A DNA stretch of 46,115 nucleotides, from contig CAUDEY010000015.1 of assembly GCA_958448705.1 (NCBI GenBank), positions 1 to 46,115 of the forward strand, given 5' to 3'. The first letter of the stretch is position 1, and each line of letters begins with the position of its first letter. Below are positions 24,758-33,771 of the stretch, one piece after another. Source of the stretch: UMGS1322 sp900550765 (GTDB taxonomy: Bacteria; Bacillota; Clostridia; Christensenellales; QALW01). The notes under the pieces are model-generated. The model was not told where the DNA came from. It was given only the letters and a program-made list of their open reading frames with translations, and did no database searches. A program made the translations under genes and the position numbers.

Positions 24758-25525
24758 TTAATTTGTCCATCCTCTCTCTTTCAGCGCTTCATAGCTGTTT
24801 TTCATTTCTTCATAGCTGTTTTTTTCAACGGCATTGTCTTGTTCTACATAGGCAACTTTTGTGCCGGCTTTTTTTAATGCAGAAAGAATGGAATCTAAAG
24901 GAACATTTCCCTTATAGAGTGATACGATACGGTGTCCATCCGGTTCGTTTGCCTCTTTTGCCGCGCGGAAGTCCTTCAGATGAACATATTCCAGACGGGA
25001 AACATATTTTTCTACGGCCTTTACCGCATCAGCACCTGCAACATCTACCCAGCCCACATCTAAAATAAAATTCCAGTTTGTCTTCTCAAACAAAATATCT
25101 AAAGGATAATAGCCGCCTAAATCTTTAAATTCTATGGCATGATTATGATAGCCGAATTTGAGACCGGCATCTTGTATCGCATGTACGGCGGGAGTCAGAT
25201 CGGCAATGAGCCTGTCTGTTTCAAGTACGCCGTCGTTATAATAGCCGCCGGGGAACCCGATACCGATCATATCGGCTTTGAGAATTTTGTGATTTTTTAT
25301 GATTTGCTGTGTGTTGTTAATAATTTGGTCTATTGCCGTGTGGGTCAGACCGATATGCAGGCCGTATTCGTCAGCATAATCCCGCGCCTTTTGTGCGTCG
25401 TAAGGAAATCCGCTGATCTGTACCGAAGTATAGCCGATCTCTTTCATTGCCTTGAATGTGGCCTTGATGGTTTCTTCGGAAACGCATTTGTCCCGGACCG
25501 AATAAAGCTGTGCGCCGATAATCAT
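24758..25525 (-). CDS. Sugar phosphate isomerase/epimerase-like TIM barrel (first gene of operon)
   Basis: A 255-residue AP-endonuclease-2-like barrel beginning MIIGAQLYSVRD, a common start in this family. Likely metal-binding positions are in KFGYHNHAIEF, FILDVGWVDVAGAD, YVHLKDF and the closing AYVEQD. It is only distantly similar to the following 295-residue protein, so the two probably act on different intermediates. The start is preceded by TAGGAGGTG. It opens the leftward operon. Confidence 0.85.
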   Translation of the reverse strand: MIIGAQLYSVRDKCVSEETIKATFKAMKEIGYTSVQISGFPYDAQKARDYADEYGLHIGLTHTAIDQIINNTQQIIKNHKILKADMIGIGFPGGYYNDGVLETDRLIADLTPAVHAIQDAGLKFGYHNHAIEFKDLGGYYPLDILFEKTNWNFILDVGWVDVAGADAVKAVEKYVSRLEYVHLKDFRAAKEANEPDGHRIVSLYKGNVPLDSILSALKKAGTKVAYVEQDNAVEKNSYEEMKNSYEALKERGWTN

Positions 25526-25569
25526 AAGAGCACCTCCTAAATTTTTTATTGATTTATCGATCGAAAAAT

Positions 25570-25575
25570 ATTATA
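25570..25575 (-). promoter_or_regulatory. Probable -10 box of the uronate operon
   Basis: TATAAT on the minus strand about 45 bases before the first gene. The sequence 17 bases upstream is a poor -35 (TGTTAA), which fits an activator-dependent promoter. The palindrome TCGATCGA (25557-25564) lies at about the start of transcription. The conserved word at 25595-25609 covers and adjoins the -35 position. Confidence 0.6.
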
Positions 25576-25594
25576 CTATACTCAAAGCGTAATT

Positions 25595-25609
25595 AACATT
25601 GCAAATCCT
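25595..25609. promoter_or_regulatory. Candidate shared AraC-type operator, copy 1
   Basis: AACATTGCAAATCCT, identical over 15 bases to 40054-40068. It lies between the uronate operon and its divergent AraC regulator, over the weak -35 position of the operon. Confidence 0.55.
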
Positions 25610-25663
25610 GCTGTTTTCTCAGCAAAAAACAAAAAAAATTCAATATGCAAGGAAAGATTGGTT

Positions 25664-26464
25664 TTGGAACACATACGATTCAAAGGGTTTTATTATCATC
25701 ATACCATTGATAAAAGTCCCAGTACATCACAGTTTACGCGACATTGTCATAATATGTATGAAATTATTTATATCAAATGCGGCGATGGGACTTTTTTTGT
25801 AGAAGGTGCAAAATATACAATCTATCCAGGTTGTTTGCTGGTGTTTAGGCCGCGGGAGTTTCACTATATTACTGTTTCGGAAAAAACACCTTATGAGCGT
25901 TTGGTTGTGCACTTTGATGAGAACACGGTATTTGAAAATTCCGCGCTTTTGCTGGATATCTTTAATAACCGTGAGCTTGGGGTAAAAAATATTTATCCGG
26001 ATATCCAGCAGTCCGTGGTACAGACTTTTGAACGAATCTCTTCTTGTATTGCGCTGAATGAGCCGGAACGCTCCATCATGGCGAAGCTGATTTTAAATGA
26101 ACTTCTTGTTGTGCTGCACAATGAATTTTCTTCCGGAATTCAGGGAGATGTAGGAGGACAGCTAATTACTAAAATTGTAAACTATATTAATGAAAATATT
26201 GCGCAGCCATTTCGTTTGGAGGAATTGGCCGAACGTTTTTTTATCAGCAAATATCATTTAGGACATATGTTTAAAAAATATACCGGTCTGCCGGTAATGG
26301 AATATATTATCCGTAAACGGGTCGTTATGGCACAGCAGCTGATTGCGGAGGGATGTCAGGCGTCAACTGCGGCGTTGATGAGCGGATTTAACGATTATTC
26401 CGCTTTTTACAGGGCGTATACCAAATATATCGGCACAAAGCCATCACAGGAGGCATCAAAATGA
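25664..26464 (+). CDS. AraC-family transcriptional regulator
   Basis: A regulator of 266 residues. The N-terminal cupin-like sensing domain (about 1-140) includes SQFTRHCHNMYEIIYIKCG and the FRPREFHYI segment. The C-terminal double HTH (about 160-262) includes LEELAERFFISKYHLGHMFKK and SGFNDYSAFYRAYTKYIG. No ATG is near. The TTG at 25664 is preferred because AGGAAAG (25650-25656) is seven bases upstream; a TTG at 25658 is too close to the site. It is divergent from the uronate operon and probably activates it in response to a sugar. Its stop overlaps the next gene's ATG by four bases. Confidence 0.88.
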   Translation: MEHIRFKGFYYHHTIDKSPSTSQFTRHCHNMYEIIYIKCGDGTFFVEGAKYTIYPGCLLVFRPREFHYITVSEKTPYERLVVHFDENTVFENSALLLDIFNNRELGVKNIYPDIQQSVVQTFERISSCIALNEPERSIMAKLILNELLVVLHNEFSSGIQGDVGGQLITKIVNYINENIAQPFRLEELAERFFISKYHLGHMFKKYTGLPVMEYIIRKRVVMAQQLIAEGCQASTAALMSGFNDYSAFYRAYTKYIGTKPSQEASK

Positions 26465-27255
26465 AAAAGATTTCTATTGCAATTGTTTTTCTTACCATCT
26501 TTTTTACAATAACTATAAATTCTTCCGCTGCCGATATTTATGAGTCCGGCTTTATCCCGATGGAGAGTTCCTGCTTTCTTGGTGTACAGGATATTGCAGA
26601 TACCGGATGGTATAGCGAGGGCGGACATCTTTCGCTGCAAACCAGCGGCGGATACAAAGGAAATAGCTATTTGCAGTTTGAAGCCGAAGGAGACGCCATT
26701 TCTCCCAAAATTGATCTTGCCCCTTATCTAACGGAAACGGGAACGTTTACTTTAAATATATATATTCGCCTTTCGGACATTCAGTCGGATGAAAAATATT
26801 TTATTCAGGCAAAAGCAGGGGAACAGCTTCTTACAGAATTTCAAGAACCGATCCGTCAGAATAAATGGTTTTTATATTCTTCTCCGATTACTGTTACGGA
26901 AGTGAAAGAGAACGGGACTGTTTTCGAATTTGTTTCTTTGCCTGAGGAGTGCAGCCGGTTATGCATTGACGCTTTTGCTGTGCTTCCGTATCAAAGTTCC
27001 GGTGTTTCCGGAGGAGGAACTTCTGCAGAAAACAATGAGAATACCGGAAATTCTTCCTTTTCGGGAAAAGGAGAGTTTGAATGGTACAGCGATCTGCGCA
27101 ATAAATCGGTAGGAACCGTCAGAGGGTATTATTCAGATGGCTTGCTTTTTGGCGGGATTTGCCTTGGAGCGGCAATAGTGATAAGCGCGGTTATTTTGCT
27201 GGTTCCGTTTAAAAAAGTCTGGAAAAAAATAAGACACAAGGCGTCCGCTGAATAA
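26461..27255 (+). CDS. Secreted protein with C-terminal membrane anchor, function unknown
   Basis: A 264-residue protein. A signal peptide ends near the SSAAD junction (residues 21-24). A beta-rich extracellular domain follows (about 25-180), with alternating short strands and a carbohydrate-binding-like look (GNSYLQFEAEGDAISPKIDL). A Gly/Ser/Asn-rich linker comes next. A single membrane helix (about 228-252) ends in a basic tail, KKVWKKIRHK. I do not recognise the family. It overlaps the AraC gene by four bases (ATGA) and its ribosome binding site is the AGGAGG inside that gene, so the two are produced together. Coupling suggests a surface partner, for example a sugar sensor or binder, but this is inference. 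Confidence 0.75.
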   Translation: MKKISIAIVFLTIFFTITINSSAADIYESGFIPMESSCFLGVQDIADTGWYSEGGHLSLQTSGGYKGNSYLQFEAEGDAISPKIDLAPYLTETGTFTLNIYIRLSDIQSDEKYFIQAKAGEQLLTEFQEPIRQNKWFLYSSPITVTEVKENGTVFEFVSLPEECSRLCIDAFAVLPYQSSGVSGGGTSAENNENTGNSSFSGKGEFEWYSDLRNKSVGTVRGYYSDGLLFGGICLGAAIVISAVILLVPFKKVWKKIRHKASAE

Positions 27256-27271
27256 AGGACGCCTTATTTTT
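27238..27271 (+). terminator. Terminator of the AraC/membrane protein pair
   Basis: Arms AAGGCGTCC (27238-27246) and GGACGCCTT (27257-27265) with a ten-base loop, then ATTTTTA. The left arm lies inside the last codons of the gene and the stop codon is in the loop. Confidence 0.88.
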
Positions 27272-27274
27272 ATG

Positions 27275-27303
27275 TTGACATGAAAAAGTTTTTAATATAA
27301 TAT
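27275..27303 (+). promoter_or_regulatory. Promoter of the dprA-topA-trmFO-hslVU run
   Basis: A consensus TTGACA (27275-27280) is followed by TATAAT (27296-27301) at 15 bases or TAATAT (27298-27303) at the usual 17. It begins four bases after the preceding terminator. Confidence 0.7.
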
Positions 27304-27349
27304 TGTAAATACTATAAGTAAAATCCAAAGAGGAGGGGGAGAATGCCTT

Positions 27350-28441
27350 TTGCTTTCACCGCAGGAGTTATTTTGGCTGTATCTTAATAATATCAAAAAT
27401 ATAGGTGCTCGGCGATTTGCAAAATTGTATTTTAAGTATCGGACGAAAGAAGCCTTTTTGGAAGGAATAGAACGCGGGGATCAGGAACTTATTTTTCTTT
27501 CTGCCGAAATTTTAACGGAAATTAAAAATGGAGCATGGAAGGCACCGTGTGATCGTATGATTAACTATATGGTGGAGCATGCTATAAACGCGGTATTTTA
27601 TTCTTCTCCCGAATATCCGCCGCAGCTGCGGGAAATTGATGCGCCTCCGCCGATTTTATATTATATCGGGGATTTTTCTTTCGTACAGGAGCCCTGCATT
27701 GCGATCATTGGGTCGCGCAGAGCAACCCGTTACGGCAGGGAATGTGCGGAAAAGTTTTCCGGAACACTGGCGGAAAACGGGATTTGTGTTGTTTCCGGTA
27801 TGGCCGACGGCGTTGATGGATATTCCCATGAGGCTGCGCTTGCCTGCGGCGGGAAAACAATTGCCATATTGGGCGGCGGTGTTGATTTTATTTATCCGGC
27901 GTCCAATGTAGCACTTTACCGAAAAATTGCTGAAAATGGTCTTATTTTGAGCGAATATCCGCTTGCGACGCGGCCGCAGAAAGAAAATTTCCCTCAGCGG
28001 AATCGATTGATTATCGGGCTTTCACGCTGCCTATTAGTGGTAGAGGCGGGAATGCCCAGCGGAACGATGATAACGGTAGATTTTGCCGTAGAACAAAACA
28101 AATCCGTTTTTGCCGTTCCGGGAAATATTACGTCTCCTTCCAGTGAAGGAACCAATTATTTAATAAAAAACGGATGTCTTTGTGCGCTTTCTCCGGAGGA
28201 TATCCTGATGGAATTTGGAATTTATAAAACGGAGGAAAAGAAAAAATTTAAGCTTCCGGAAAATTTGGAACCTTTGCAAAAACAAATATTAGAAATGCTT
28301 GAAATAGAAGACCTGCCGGCAGAAAAAATAGAAAATTCCCTGCAGGCCGATATCAATGAAATTAATACTGCATTGATGATGCTTGAAATTGCCGGATATA
28401 TCAAACAATTTCCCGGCAGAGAGTATTCTTTGTGCAGATAA
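27350..28441 (+). CDS. dprA: DNA-processing protein DprA
   Basis: A 363-residue single-strand DNA binding RecA loader used in transformation. An N-terminal SAM-like helical region (1-80) precedes the Rossmann core: IGSRRATRYG, then CVVSGMADGVDGYSHEAAL and ILGGGVDFIYPASN. Further on come NFPQRNRLIIGLS and VPGNITSPSSEGTNYLIKNG. A winged-helix DML1-like domain fills the C-terminus. The start is a TTG with GGAG eight bases upstream. An ATG seven bases earlier (27343) has good spacing from AGGAGG but opens a 14-codon frame that overlaps the gene. Confidence 0.93.
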   Translation: MLSPQELFWLYLNNIKNIGARRFAKLYFKYRTKEAFLEGIERGDQELIFLSAEILTEIKNGAWKAPCDRMINYMVEHAINAVFYSSPEYPPQLREIDAPPPILYYIGDFSFVQEPCIAIIGSRRATRYGRECAEKFSGTLAENGICVVSGMADGVDGYSHEAALACGGKTIAILGGGVDFIYPASNVALYRKIAENGLILSEYPLATRPQKENFPQRNRLIIGLSRCLLVVEAGMPSGTMITVDFAVEQNKSVFAVPGNITSPSSEGTNYLIKNGCLCALSPEDILMEFGIYKTEEKKKFKLPENLEPLQKQILEMLEIEDLPAEKIENSLQADINEINTALMMLEIAGYIKQFPGREYSLCR

Positions 28442-28459
28442 AAAAACGGAGTAGAATAT

Positions 28460-30550
28460 ATGGCAAAATTACTTATTGTTGAATCCCCACATAAAGCAAA
28501 AACAATTGGAAAATTTTTAGGAAAGGAATATAAGGTTCTCGCCTGCGGCGGACATATTATTGATTTGCCCAAAAGCAAACTCGGTATTAAGATTGAAGAC
28601 CATTTTGCCCCTCAGTATACTTTGATCTCTTCTAAAAAAGAGATTGCACAGGAATTAAAGGAAGAAGCGAAAAAAGCCGATACGGTTTTTCTGGCTACGG
28701 ACCCTGATCGAGAAGGAGAAGCGATTTCCTGGCATTTGGCGTCCCTTTTAAAAATACCGGAGCATTCCAATTGCCGAGTCGTTTTTAATGAAATTACAAA
28801 AAATTGTGTATGCAACGCTATTGATGAGCCGCGGGAGATTGATCTTGATTTAGTCAATGCCCAGCAGGCACGCCGTGTGCTGGACCGACTGGTGGGATAT
28901 GAAATCAGTCCGATCCTGTGGCATAAGATCAAAAGCGGGCTGAGTGCGGGAAGAGTGCAATCTGCTGTAACGAAAATGGTGGTGGATCGGGAAAGGGAGA
29001 TTGAAAATTTCGTTCCCGTGGAATATTGGGAATTGGATGTGCTGCTTTCACCGCAAAAATCGCGTAAAAAGTTTGCCGCGCATTTTTATGGAGATAAGAA
29101 AAATAAAATTGAACTGAATAATGAAGAACAGGTTCTTGGTATCATGAAAGAACTTGAAGGCGCAACGTATGTGGTAAGCGAATATAAAGAAGGGTCAAAA
29201 AGTCAGAATCCGCCGCCTCCGTTTACTACCAGCGTTTTGCAGCAGGACGCATCCAGAAAGCTTGGCTTTACAACCAAGAAAACGATGATGCTGGCCCAGC
29301 AGTTGTATGAAGGTGTGGAGATCAACGGCGTGGGTACAGGTTTGGTTACGTATATCCGTACCGATTCTGTCCGCATTGCCGAAGAAGCCGTTCATGAGGT
29401 GCGGGATTATATTTCTGCCCATTATGATGCAAAATATCTGCCGGCAAAACCTCATTTTTATAAAGCAAAAAAGAACAGTCAGGACGCACACGAGGCGATT
29501 CGCCCCACTTCTATGAGCTTTACACCGGAGGAGGTAAAAGCAAGCCTTACCAATGATCAATATAAGCTGTATAAGTTGATTTTCGAGCGCTTTGTTGCCT
29601 GCCAGATGGCAGCGGCAAAGTATGCTACGATCAGCGTAGGAATTACTGCGAATGACCGGTATTTATTTAAGACCGGAACTGCTAAAAGAATGTTTGACGG
29701 CTTTATGGCGCTGTATGTGGATTCGGATAAAGAGGAAACGAAAACCGGCGGCACGCTGCCGGAAATGAAAATCGGTGATGAATTGGTCTGGAATGATTTT
29801 GAAAAAGAACAGCATTTCACTTCGCCGCCGCCGCGGTATAACGAGGCTTCACTGGTTAAGGAAATGGAAATTAAGGGAATCGGACGTCCCAGTACCTACG
29901 CGCCTACGGTTTCAACGATTCTTGAACGGGATTATATCGAACGGGAGAAAAAAACGCTAAAACCTACTGCGCTGGGAATTTGCGTTACCGATATGATGGC
30001 AGAGAACTTTTCAAATATCGTGGATCTAAAGTTTACTGCATCCATGGAAGAAGAGTTAGATGACATCGAAAGCGGCGATAAAGATTGGGTAAAGGTCGTA
30101 GACGATTTTTACGGACCGTTTAAGCAGTGCTTGGACAAAGCAAGTCAGATTGAACGGGTCAAAGTTCCTGTGGTAGAGACGGATGAGCCTTGTCCTAAGT
30201 GTGGGGCAAAGATGGTAATTCGCAGCGGCCGGTTCGGAAAGTTTCTGGCATGCCCGAATTATCCGGAGTGTAAATCCACCAAGCCTTTGCCTGCGGATGA
30301 AATTAAAGTTCCCTGCCCTAAATGCGGAGGTAAGCTGGTACAGCGTATTTCTAAGAAAGGGAAAAAATTCTATGGCTGTTCTAATTATCCGGAATGTGAT
30401 TTCGCTGCTACCGGTTTGCCTACGGGGGAAAGATGTCCCGAGTGCGGAGGATTTTTGATTAAAGGGTTTAAAGGAAAAATCCTTTGCAATAATTTTGATT
30501 GTAAATTTGTAAAATCGGCAAAAAAGGAAACGGAAAAAGAGAGTGAGTAG
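28460..30550 (+). CDS. topA: DNA topoisomerase I
   Basis: A 696-residue type IA topoisomerase that relaxes negative supercoils. The Toprim domain starts at the N-terminus (LLIVESPHKAKTI, with E9) and holds ATDPDREGEAISWHL. The catalytic tyrosine is Y298 in TYIRTDS. Three C-terminal zinc-ribbon modules follow: CPKC...CPNYPEC, CPKC...CSNYPEC and CPEC...CNNFDC. All cysteine pairs look intact. The gene is 18 bases after dprA and overlaps trmFO by eight bases. Confidence 0.97.
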   Translation: MAKLLIVESPHKAKTIGKFLGKEYKVLACGGHIIDLPKSKLGIKIEDHFAPQYTLISSKKEIAQELKEEAKKADTVFLATDPDREGEAISWHLASLLKIPEHSNCRVVFNEITKNCVCNAIDEPREIDLDLVNAQQARRVLDRLVGYEISPILWHKIKSGLSAGRVQSAVTKMVVDREREIENFVPVEYWELDVLLSPQKSRKKFAAHFYGDKKNKIELNNEEQVLGIMKELEGATYVVSEYKEGSKSQNPPPPFTTSVLQQDASRKLGFTTKKTMMLAQQLYEGVEINGVGTGLVTYIRTDSVRIAEEAVHEVRDYISAHYDAKYLPAKPHFYKAKKNSQDAHEAIRPTSMSFTPEEVKASLTNDQYKLYKLIFERFVACQMAAAKYATISVGITANDRYLFKTGTAKRMFDGFMALYVDSDKEETKTGGTLPEMKIGDELVWNDFEKEQHFTSPPPRYNEASLVKEMEIKGIGRPSTYAPTVSTILERDYIEREKKTLKPTALGICVTDMMAENFSNIVDLKFTASMEEELDDIESGDKDWVKVVDDFYGPFKQCLDKASQIERVKVPVVETDEPCPKCGAKMVIRSGRFGKFLACPNYPECKSTKPLPADEIKVPCPKCGGKLVQRISKKGKKFYGCSNYPECDFAATGLPTGERCPECGGFLIKGFKGKILCNNFDCKFVKSAKKETEKESE

Positions 30551-31859
30551 AGCAAAAGCTATCGTAGTAGGGGCGGGGCTTGCCGGATGCGAGGCGGCTT
30601 ATCAGCTGGCTAAACGCGGGATCGAGGTAGAACTGTATGAAATGCGCCCTAAAAAACTTACTCCAGCGCATAAAACGGGCGGCTTTGCTGAATTGGTGTG
30701 TTCCAATTCTCTTCGTTCGGATCGGTTAGAAAATGCCGCCGGGCTCTTGAAAGCTGAGCTGCGGGTACTAAATTCTTTCATTATGCAGTGCGCGGATCAA
30801 TGTGCCGTGCCCGCTGGAGGAGCACTGGCTGTAGACCGGGAAAGCTTTTCTCAGTGTGTGCGGGATGTGCTGCTTTCCTTTGCCAATGTGCATTTTATAA
30901 ATGAAGAGGTAACAAAAATTCCTAATGAAGCAGTGATTCTTGCCGCAGGACCGCTTTGCAGCGATGCTTTGGCAGAAGAAATCTCTGCGCTTACCGGAGA
31001 GGAATATTGTCATTTTTTTGATGCGGCGGCCCCCATTCTTACAAAAGATTCTATTAATATGGATATTGCGTTTTCTGCCGGAAGATATGGCAGGGGCGAT
31101 GATTATATCAACTGCCCGATGAATCAAGAAGAGTATGATCGCTTTATATTTGAGCTTTTGCATGCACAAACCGCACAGGTTCATGGCTTTGAAGGACAGG
31201 TATTCGAAGGCTGCATGCCGGTAGAGGTCATGGCCGCAAGAGGGCCGCAGACCTTGGCTTATGGCCCATGTAAACCTGTAGGAATTATCGATCCCCGAAG
31301 CGGAAAAACACCGTATGCGGTAGTTCAGCTTCGGCGGGATGATGCGGCGGATACGCTTTATAATATGGTGGGGTTCCAGACACATTTGAAATTCGGGGAA
31401 CAAAAACGTGTCTTTTCGATGATTCCCGGGCTGGAAGCTTGTGAGATTGTTCGCTATGGCGTGATGCACCGTAATACCTACATATGCTCGCCCAAACTGC
31501 TGAACGCATGCTTTTCTTTAAAAAAACGGCCTGATATATTTTTTGCCGGGCAGATTACCGGCGTAGAGGGATATATCGAATCTACGGCTTCGGGTTTTGT
31601 GGCGGGTGTTTCATTGGCTGCACAGCTTACCGGAAAAGAAATTCCCGATTTTACCAATGAAACTGCGGTAGGAGCATTGGGGTATTATGTTTCTTCCGGC
31701 AGCGGAAAGAATTTTCAGCCGATGAACATCAATTTTGGAATTATAGCACCGCCGGAGTGTAAAATCAAAGGCGGCAAACAGGCGCGGTATGAATTTGTTG
31801 CCCAACGCGCACTGAATAGAATAACACAGATAAAAGAGAGGTTGGAGAAATGGAATTAA
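30543..31859 (+). CDS. trmFO: Methylenetetrahydrofolate-tRNA-(uracil-54-C5)-methyltransferase
   Basis: A 438-residue FAD- and folate-dependent enzyme that makes ribothymidine at position 54 of tRNA. The FAD motif VVGAGLAGCEAAYQLAKRG is at residues 8-26, followed by CSNSLRSD near 52-59, the GCMPVEVMAARG segment, and the end portion GQITGVEGYIESTASG. The start is a GTG within the last codons of topA and the end overlaps hslV by ten bases, giving a tightly packed operon. Its length is normal. Confidence 0.96.
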   Translation: MSRAKAIVVGAGLAGCEAAYQLAKRGIEVELYEMRPKKLTPAHKTGGFAELVCSNSLRSDRLENAAGLLKAELRVLNSFIMQCADQCAVPAGGALAVDRESFSQCVRDVLLSFANVHFINEEVTKIPNEAVILAAGPLCSDALAEEISALTGEEYCHFFDAAAPILTKDSINMDIAFSAGRYGRGDDYINCPMNQEEYDRFIFELLHAQTAQVHGFEGQVFEGCMPVEVMAARGPQTLAYGPCKPVGIIDPRSGKTPYAVVQLRRDDAADTLYNMVGFQTHLKFGEQKRVFSMIPGLEACEIVRYGVMHRNTYICSPKLLNACFSLKKRPDIFFAGQITGVEGYIESTASGFVAGVSLAAQLTGKEIPDFTNETAVGALGYYVSSGSGKNFQPMNINFGIIAPPECKIKGGKQARYEFVAQRALNRITQIKERLEKWN

Positions 31860-32383
31860 GAGGAACAACGATTGTTTGCGTACGCAAAAACGGAAAATGT
31901 GCCATTGCCGGTGACGGTCAGGTTACCATGGGGGAATCTGTGGTTATGAAAGCCGGAGCGGTAAAAGTACGTAGACTGTATAACGATACGGTTTCCGTGG
32001 GGTTTGCCGGAAGTGTTGCCGACGCCTTTACCCTTTGCGATTTGTTTGAATCCAAGCTGCAGGAACATTCGGGAAATCTTTACCGGGCCAGTGTGGAGCT
32101 TGCACAGATGTGGCGCCGTGACAGAGCTTTAAGTAAGTTAGAAGCAATGCTTATTGCTGCGGATAAAACGGGCACTTTAGTGCTTTCAGGCACGGGAGAG
32201 GTCATCGAACCGGACGACGGGATTGTTGCGATCGGCAGTGGAGGAAATTACGCATTGGCGGCCGCTAGGGCACTGGCACAGAATACAGAATTGGAGGCTA
32301 AGGATATTGCGTATAAAGCGCTGAAAATTGCAGGTGAAATTTGTGTGTATACCAATGATCATATTACGGTGCTGGAGGTGTAA
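31850..32383 (+). CDS. hslV: ATP-dependent protease subunit HslV
   Basis: The 177-residue proteolytic subunit of the HslUV complex. The catalytic N-terminal threonine is probably T6 after removal of the short leader MELRG, as TTIVCV aligns with the mature start of known HslV. The GDGQVTMG motif and the GFAGSVADAFTL stretch are typical of the family. It precedes hslU by five bases. This organism keeps the threonine form rather than a serine. Confidence 0.96.
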   Translation: MELRGTTIVCVRKNGKCAIAGDGQVTMGESVVMKAGAVKVRRLYNDTVSVGFAGSVADAFTLCDLFESKLQEHSGNLYRASVELAQMWRRDRALSKLEAMLIAADKTGTLVLSGTGEVIEPDDGIVAIGSGGNYALAAARALAQNTELEAKDIAYKALKIAGEICVYTNDHITVLEV

Positions 32384-32388
32384 ATAAA

Positions 32389-33705
32389 ATGAATTATTCC
32401 CCTAAAGAAGTGGTTGATGAATTGAGCCGCTATATTATTGGACAAAATGAAGCCAAACGAACGGTAGCGATTGCTCTGCGGAACCGGTATCGCCGCAGTA
32501 GGCTCAGTAAAGAGCTGCAGGATGAGATTACCCCGAAAAATATTATTATGTCCGGTCCCACGGGAGTTGGTAAAACCGAGATTGCACGGCGGATTGCAAA
32601 AATTGTAGGTGCGCCGTTTGTAAAGGTAGAGGCAACGAAGTTTACGGAAGTCGGTTATGTGGGCCGTGATGTGGATTCTATGATTCGTGACCTTGCGGAG
32701 GCGTCTATCCGTTTAATCAAAGAAGAAAAGAAAAATCAGCTGCATGATAAACTGGAAAATGTCACAATGAGCCGGCTGATCGATATCCTTTTGCCGATGC
32801 GAAAGAAGAAAGCAGATGAGCCGGAAGAGCTTTCCGTTAGAAGAGAAGCGATCAAAAATGATTTGGAATCAGGGAAAATTGAAGACCTTATTATTGAAAT
32901 AGAGGTAGAAGATAAACCTTCGGGAATGAATGTAGAAATGCCCGGCCAGCCGGAGATTGTGATCGGTGATATCTTTGGCGGCATGATGCCTAAAAAGACG
33001 AAAAAACGTAAAATGCCCGTAAAAGAAGCCAGAAAAGTTATTGCTCAGCAGGAATTGAATAAGCTGATTGATATGGATTCCGTAACGCAGGAGGCTTTGG
33101 AGCGGGCGGAACAAAGCGGTATCATTTTTATTGATGAAATCGATAAAATTGCTTCCGGTTCTAGTGCGGGCCGGGGGCCGGACGTCAGCCGGGAAGGAGT
33201 TCAAAGGGATATCCTGCCGCTTGTGGAGGGCTGTACAGTGAATACCAAGTATGGTCCTATTAAAACGGATTATATTCTATTTATTGCCGCTGGTGCGTTC
33301 CATCTTTCTAAAACTACCGATCTGATTCCGGAGCTGCAGGGGCGGTTTCCGCTGCATGTTACACTCAGCGCTTTAGGAGAACGGGAGTTAAAGGATATTC
33401 TTACACGGACGGATAATGCACTGCTGCATCAGTATCAGGCGTTGCTTAAAGTAGATAACGTGGATCTGCAGTTTACCGATGAGGCAATCGATATGATCGC
33501 CCATTATGCTTTTGAAGAAAACGAAATTAATGAGAATATTGGCGCACGGCGGCTGACGGCTGTGATGGAAAAACTCTTGGATGAACTTTCTTTTTCCGCA
33601 AGCGATGAACTTCCGATGCATGAAGTAGTGATTGATGCGGAATATATTAAGACACATCTGGGGGAAAGTCCGGAAAAAAATAATATGCATAAATATATAT
33701 TATAA
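32389..33705 (+). CDS. hslU: ATP-dependent protease ATPase subunit HslU
   Basis: A 438-residue AAA+ unfoldase. Walker A GPTGVGKT is at 56-63, the pore motif GYVGRD follows, and Walker B is IIFIDEID. The intermediate domain spans about 110-240. The C-terminus ends HKYIL, the tail that docks into HslV, so the gene is intact even though a recombinase remnant begins 66 bases further on. No codY or xerC, which often join this operon, is present. Confidence 0.96.
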   Translation: MNYSPKEVVDELSRYIIGQNEAKRTVAIALRNRYRRSRLSKELQDEITPKNIIMSGPTGVGKTEIARRIAKIVGAPFVKVEATKFTEVGYVGRDVDSMIRDLAEASIRLIKEEKKNQLHDKLENVTMSRLIDILLPMRKKKADEPEELSVRREAIKNDLESGKIEDLIIEIEVEDKPSGMNVEMPGQPEIVIGDIFGGMMPKKTKKRKMPVKEARKVIAQQELNKLIDMDSVTQEALERAEQSGIIFIDEIDKIASGSSAGRGPDVSREGVQRDILPLVEGCTVNTKYGPIKTDYILFIAAGAFHLSKTTDLIPELQGRFPLHVTLSALGERELKDILTRTDNALLHQYQALLKVDNVDLQFTDEAIDMIAHYAFEENEINENIGARRLTAVMEKLLDELSFSASDELPMHEVVIDAEYIKTHLGESPEKNNMHKYIL

Positions 33706-33771
33706 ATGCTATAGTAATCTAAATCACACATCGGCGTCATAACGACACCACCGACAACAGGGGTTCTTCCT

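Noticed and set aside
30768..31469. 233-codon open frame on the minus strand
   Set aside because: Fully inside trmFO on the opposite strand and without family features.
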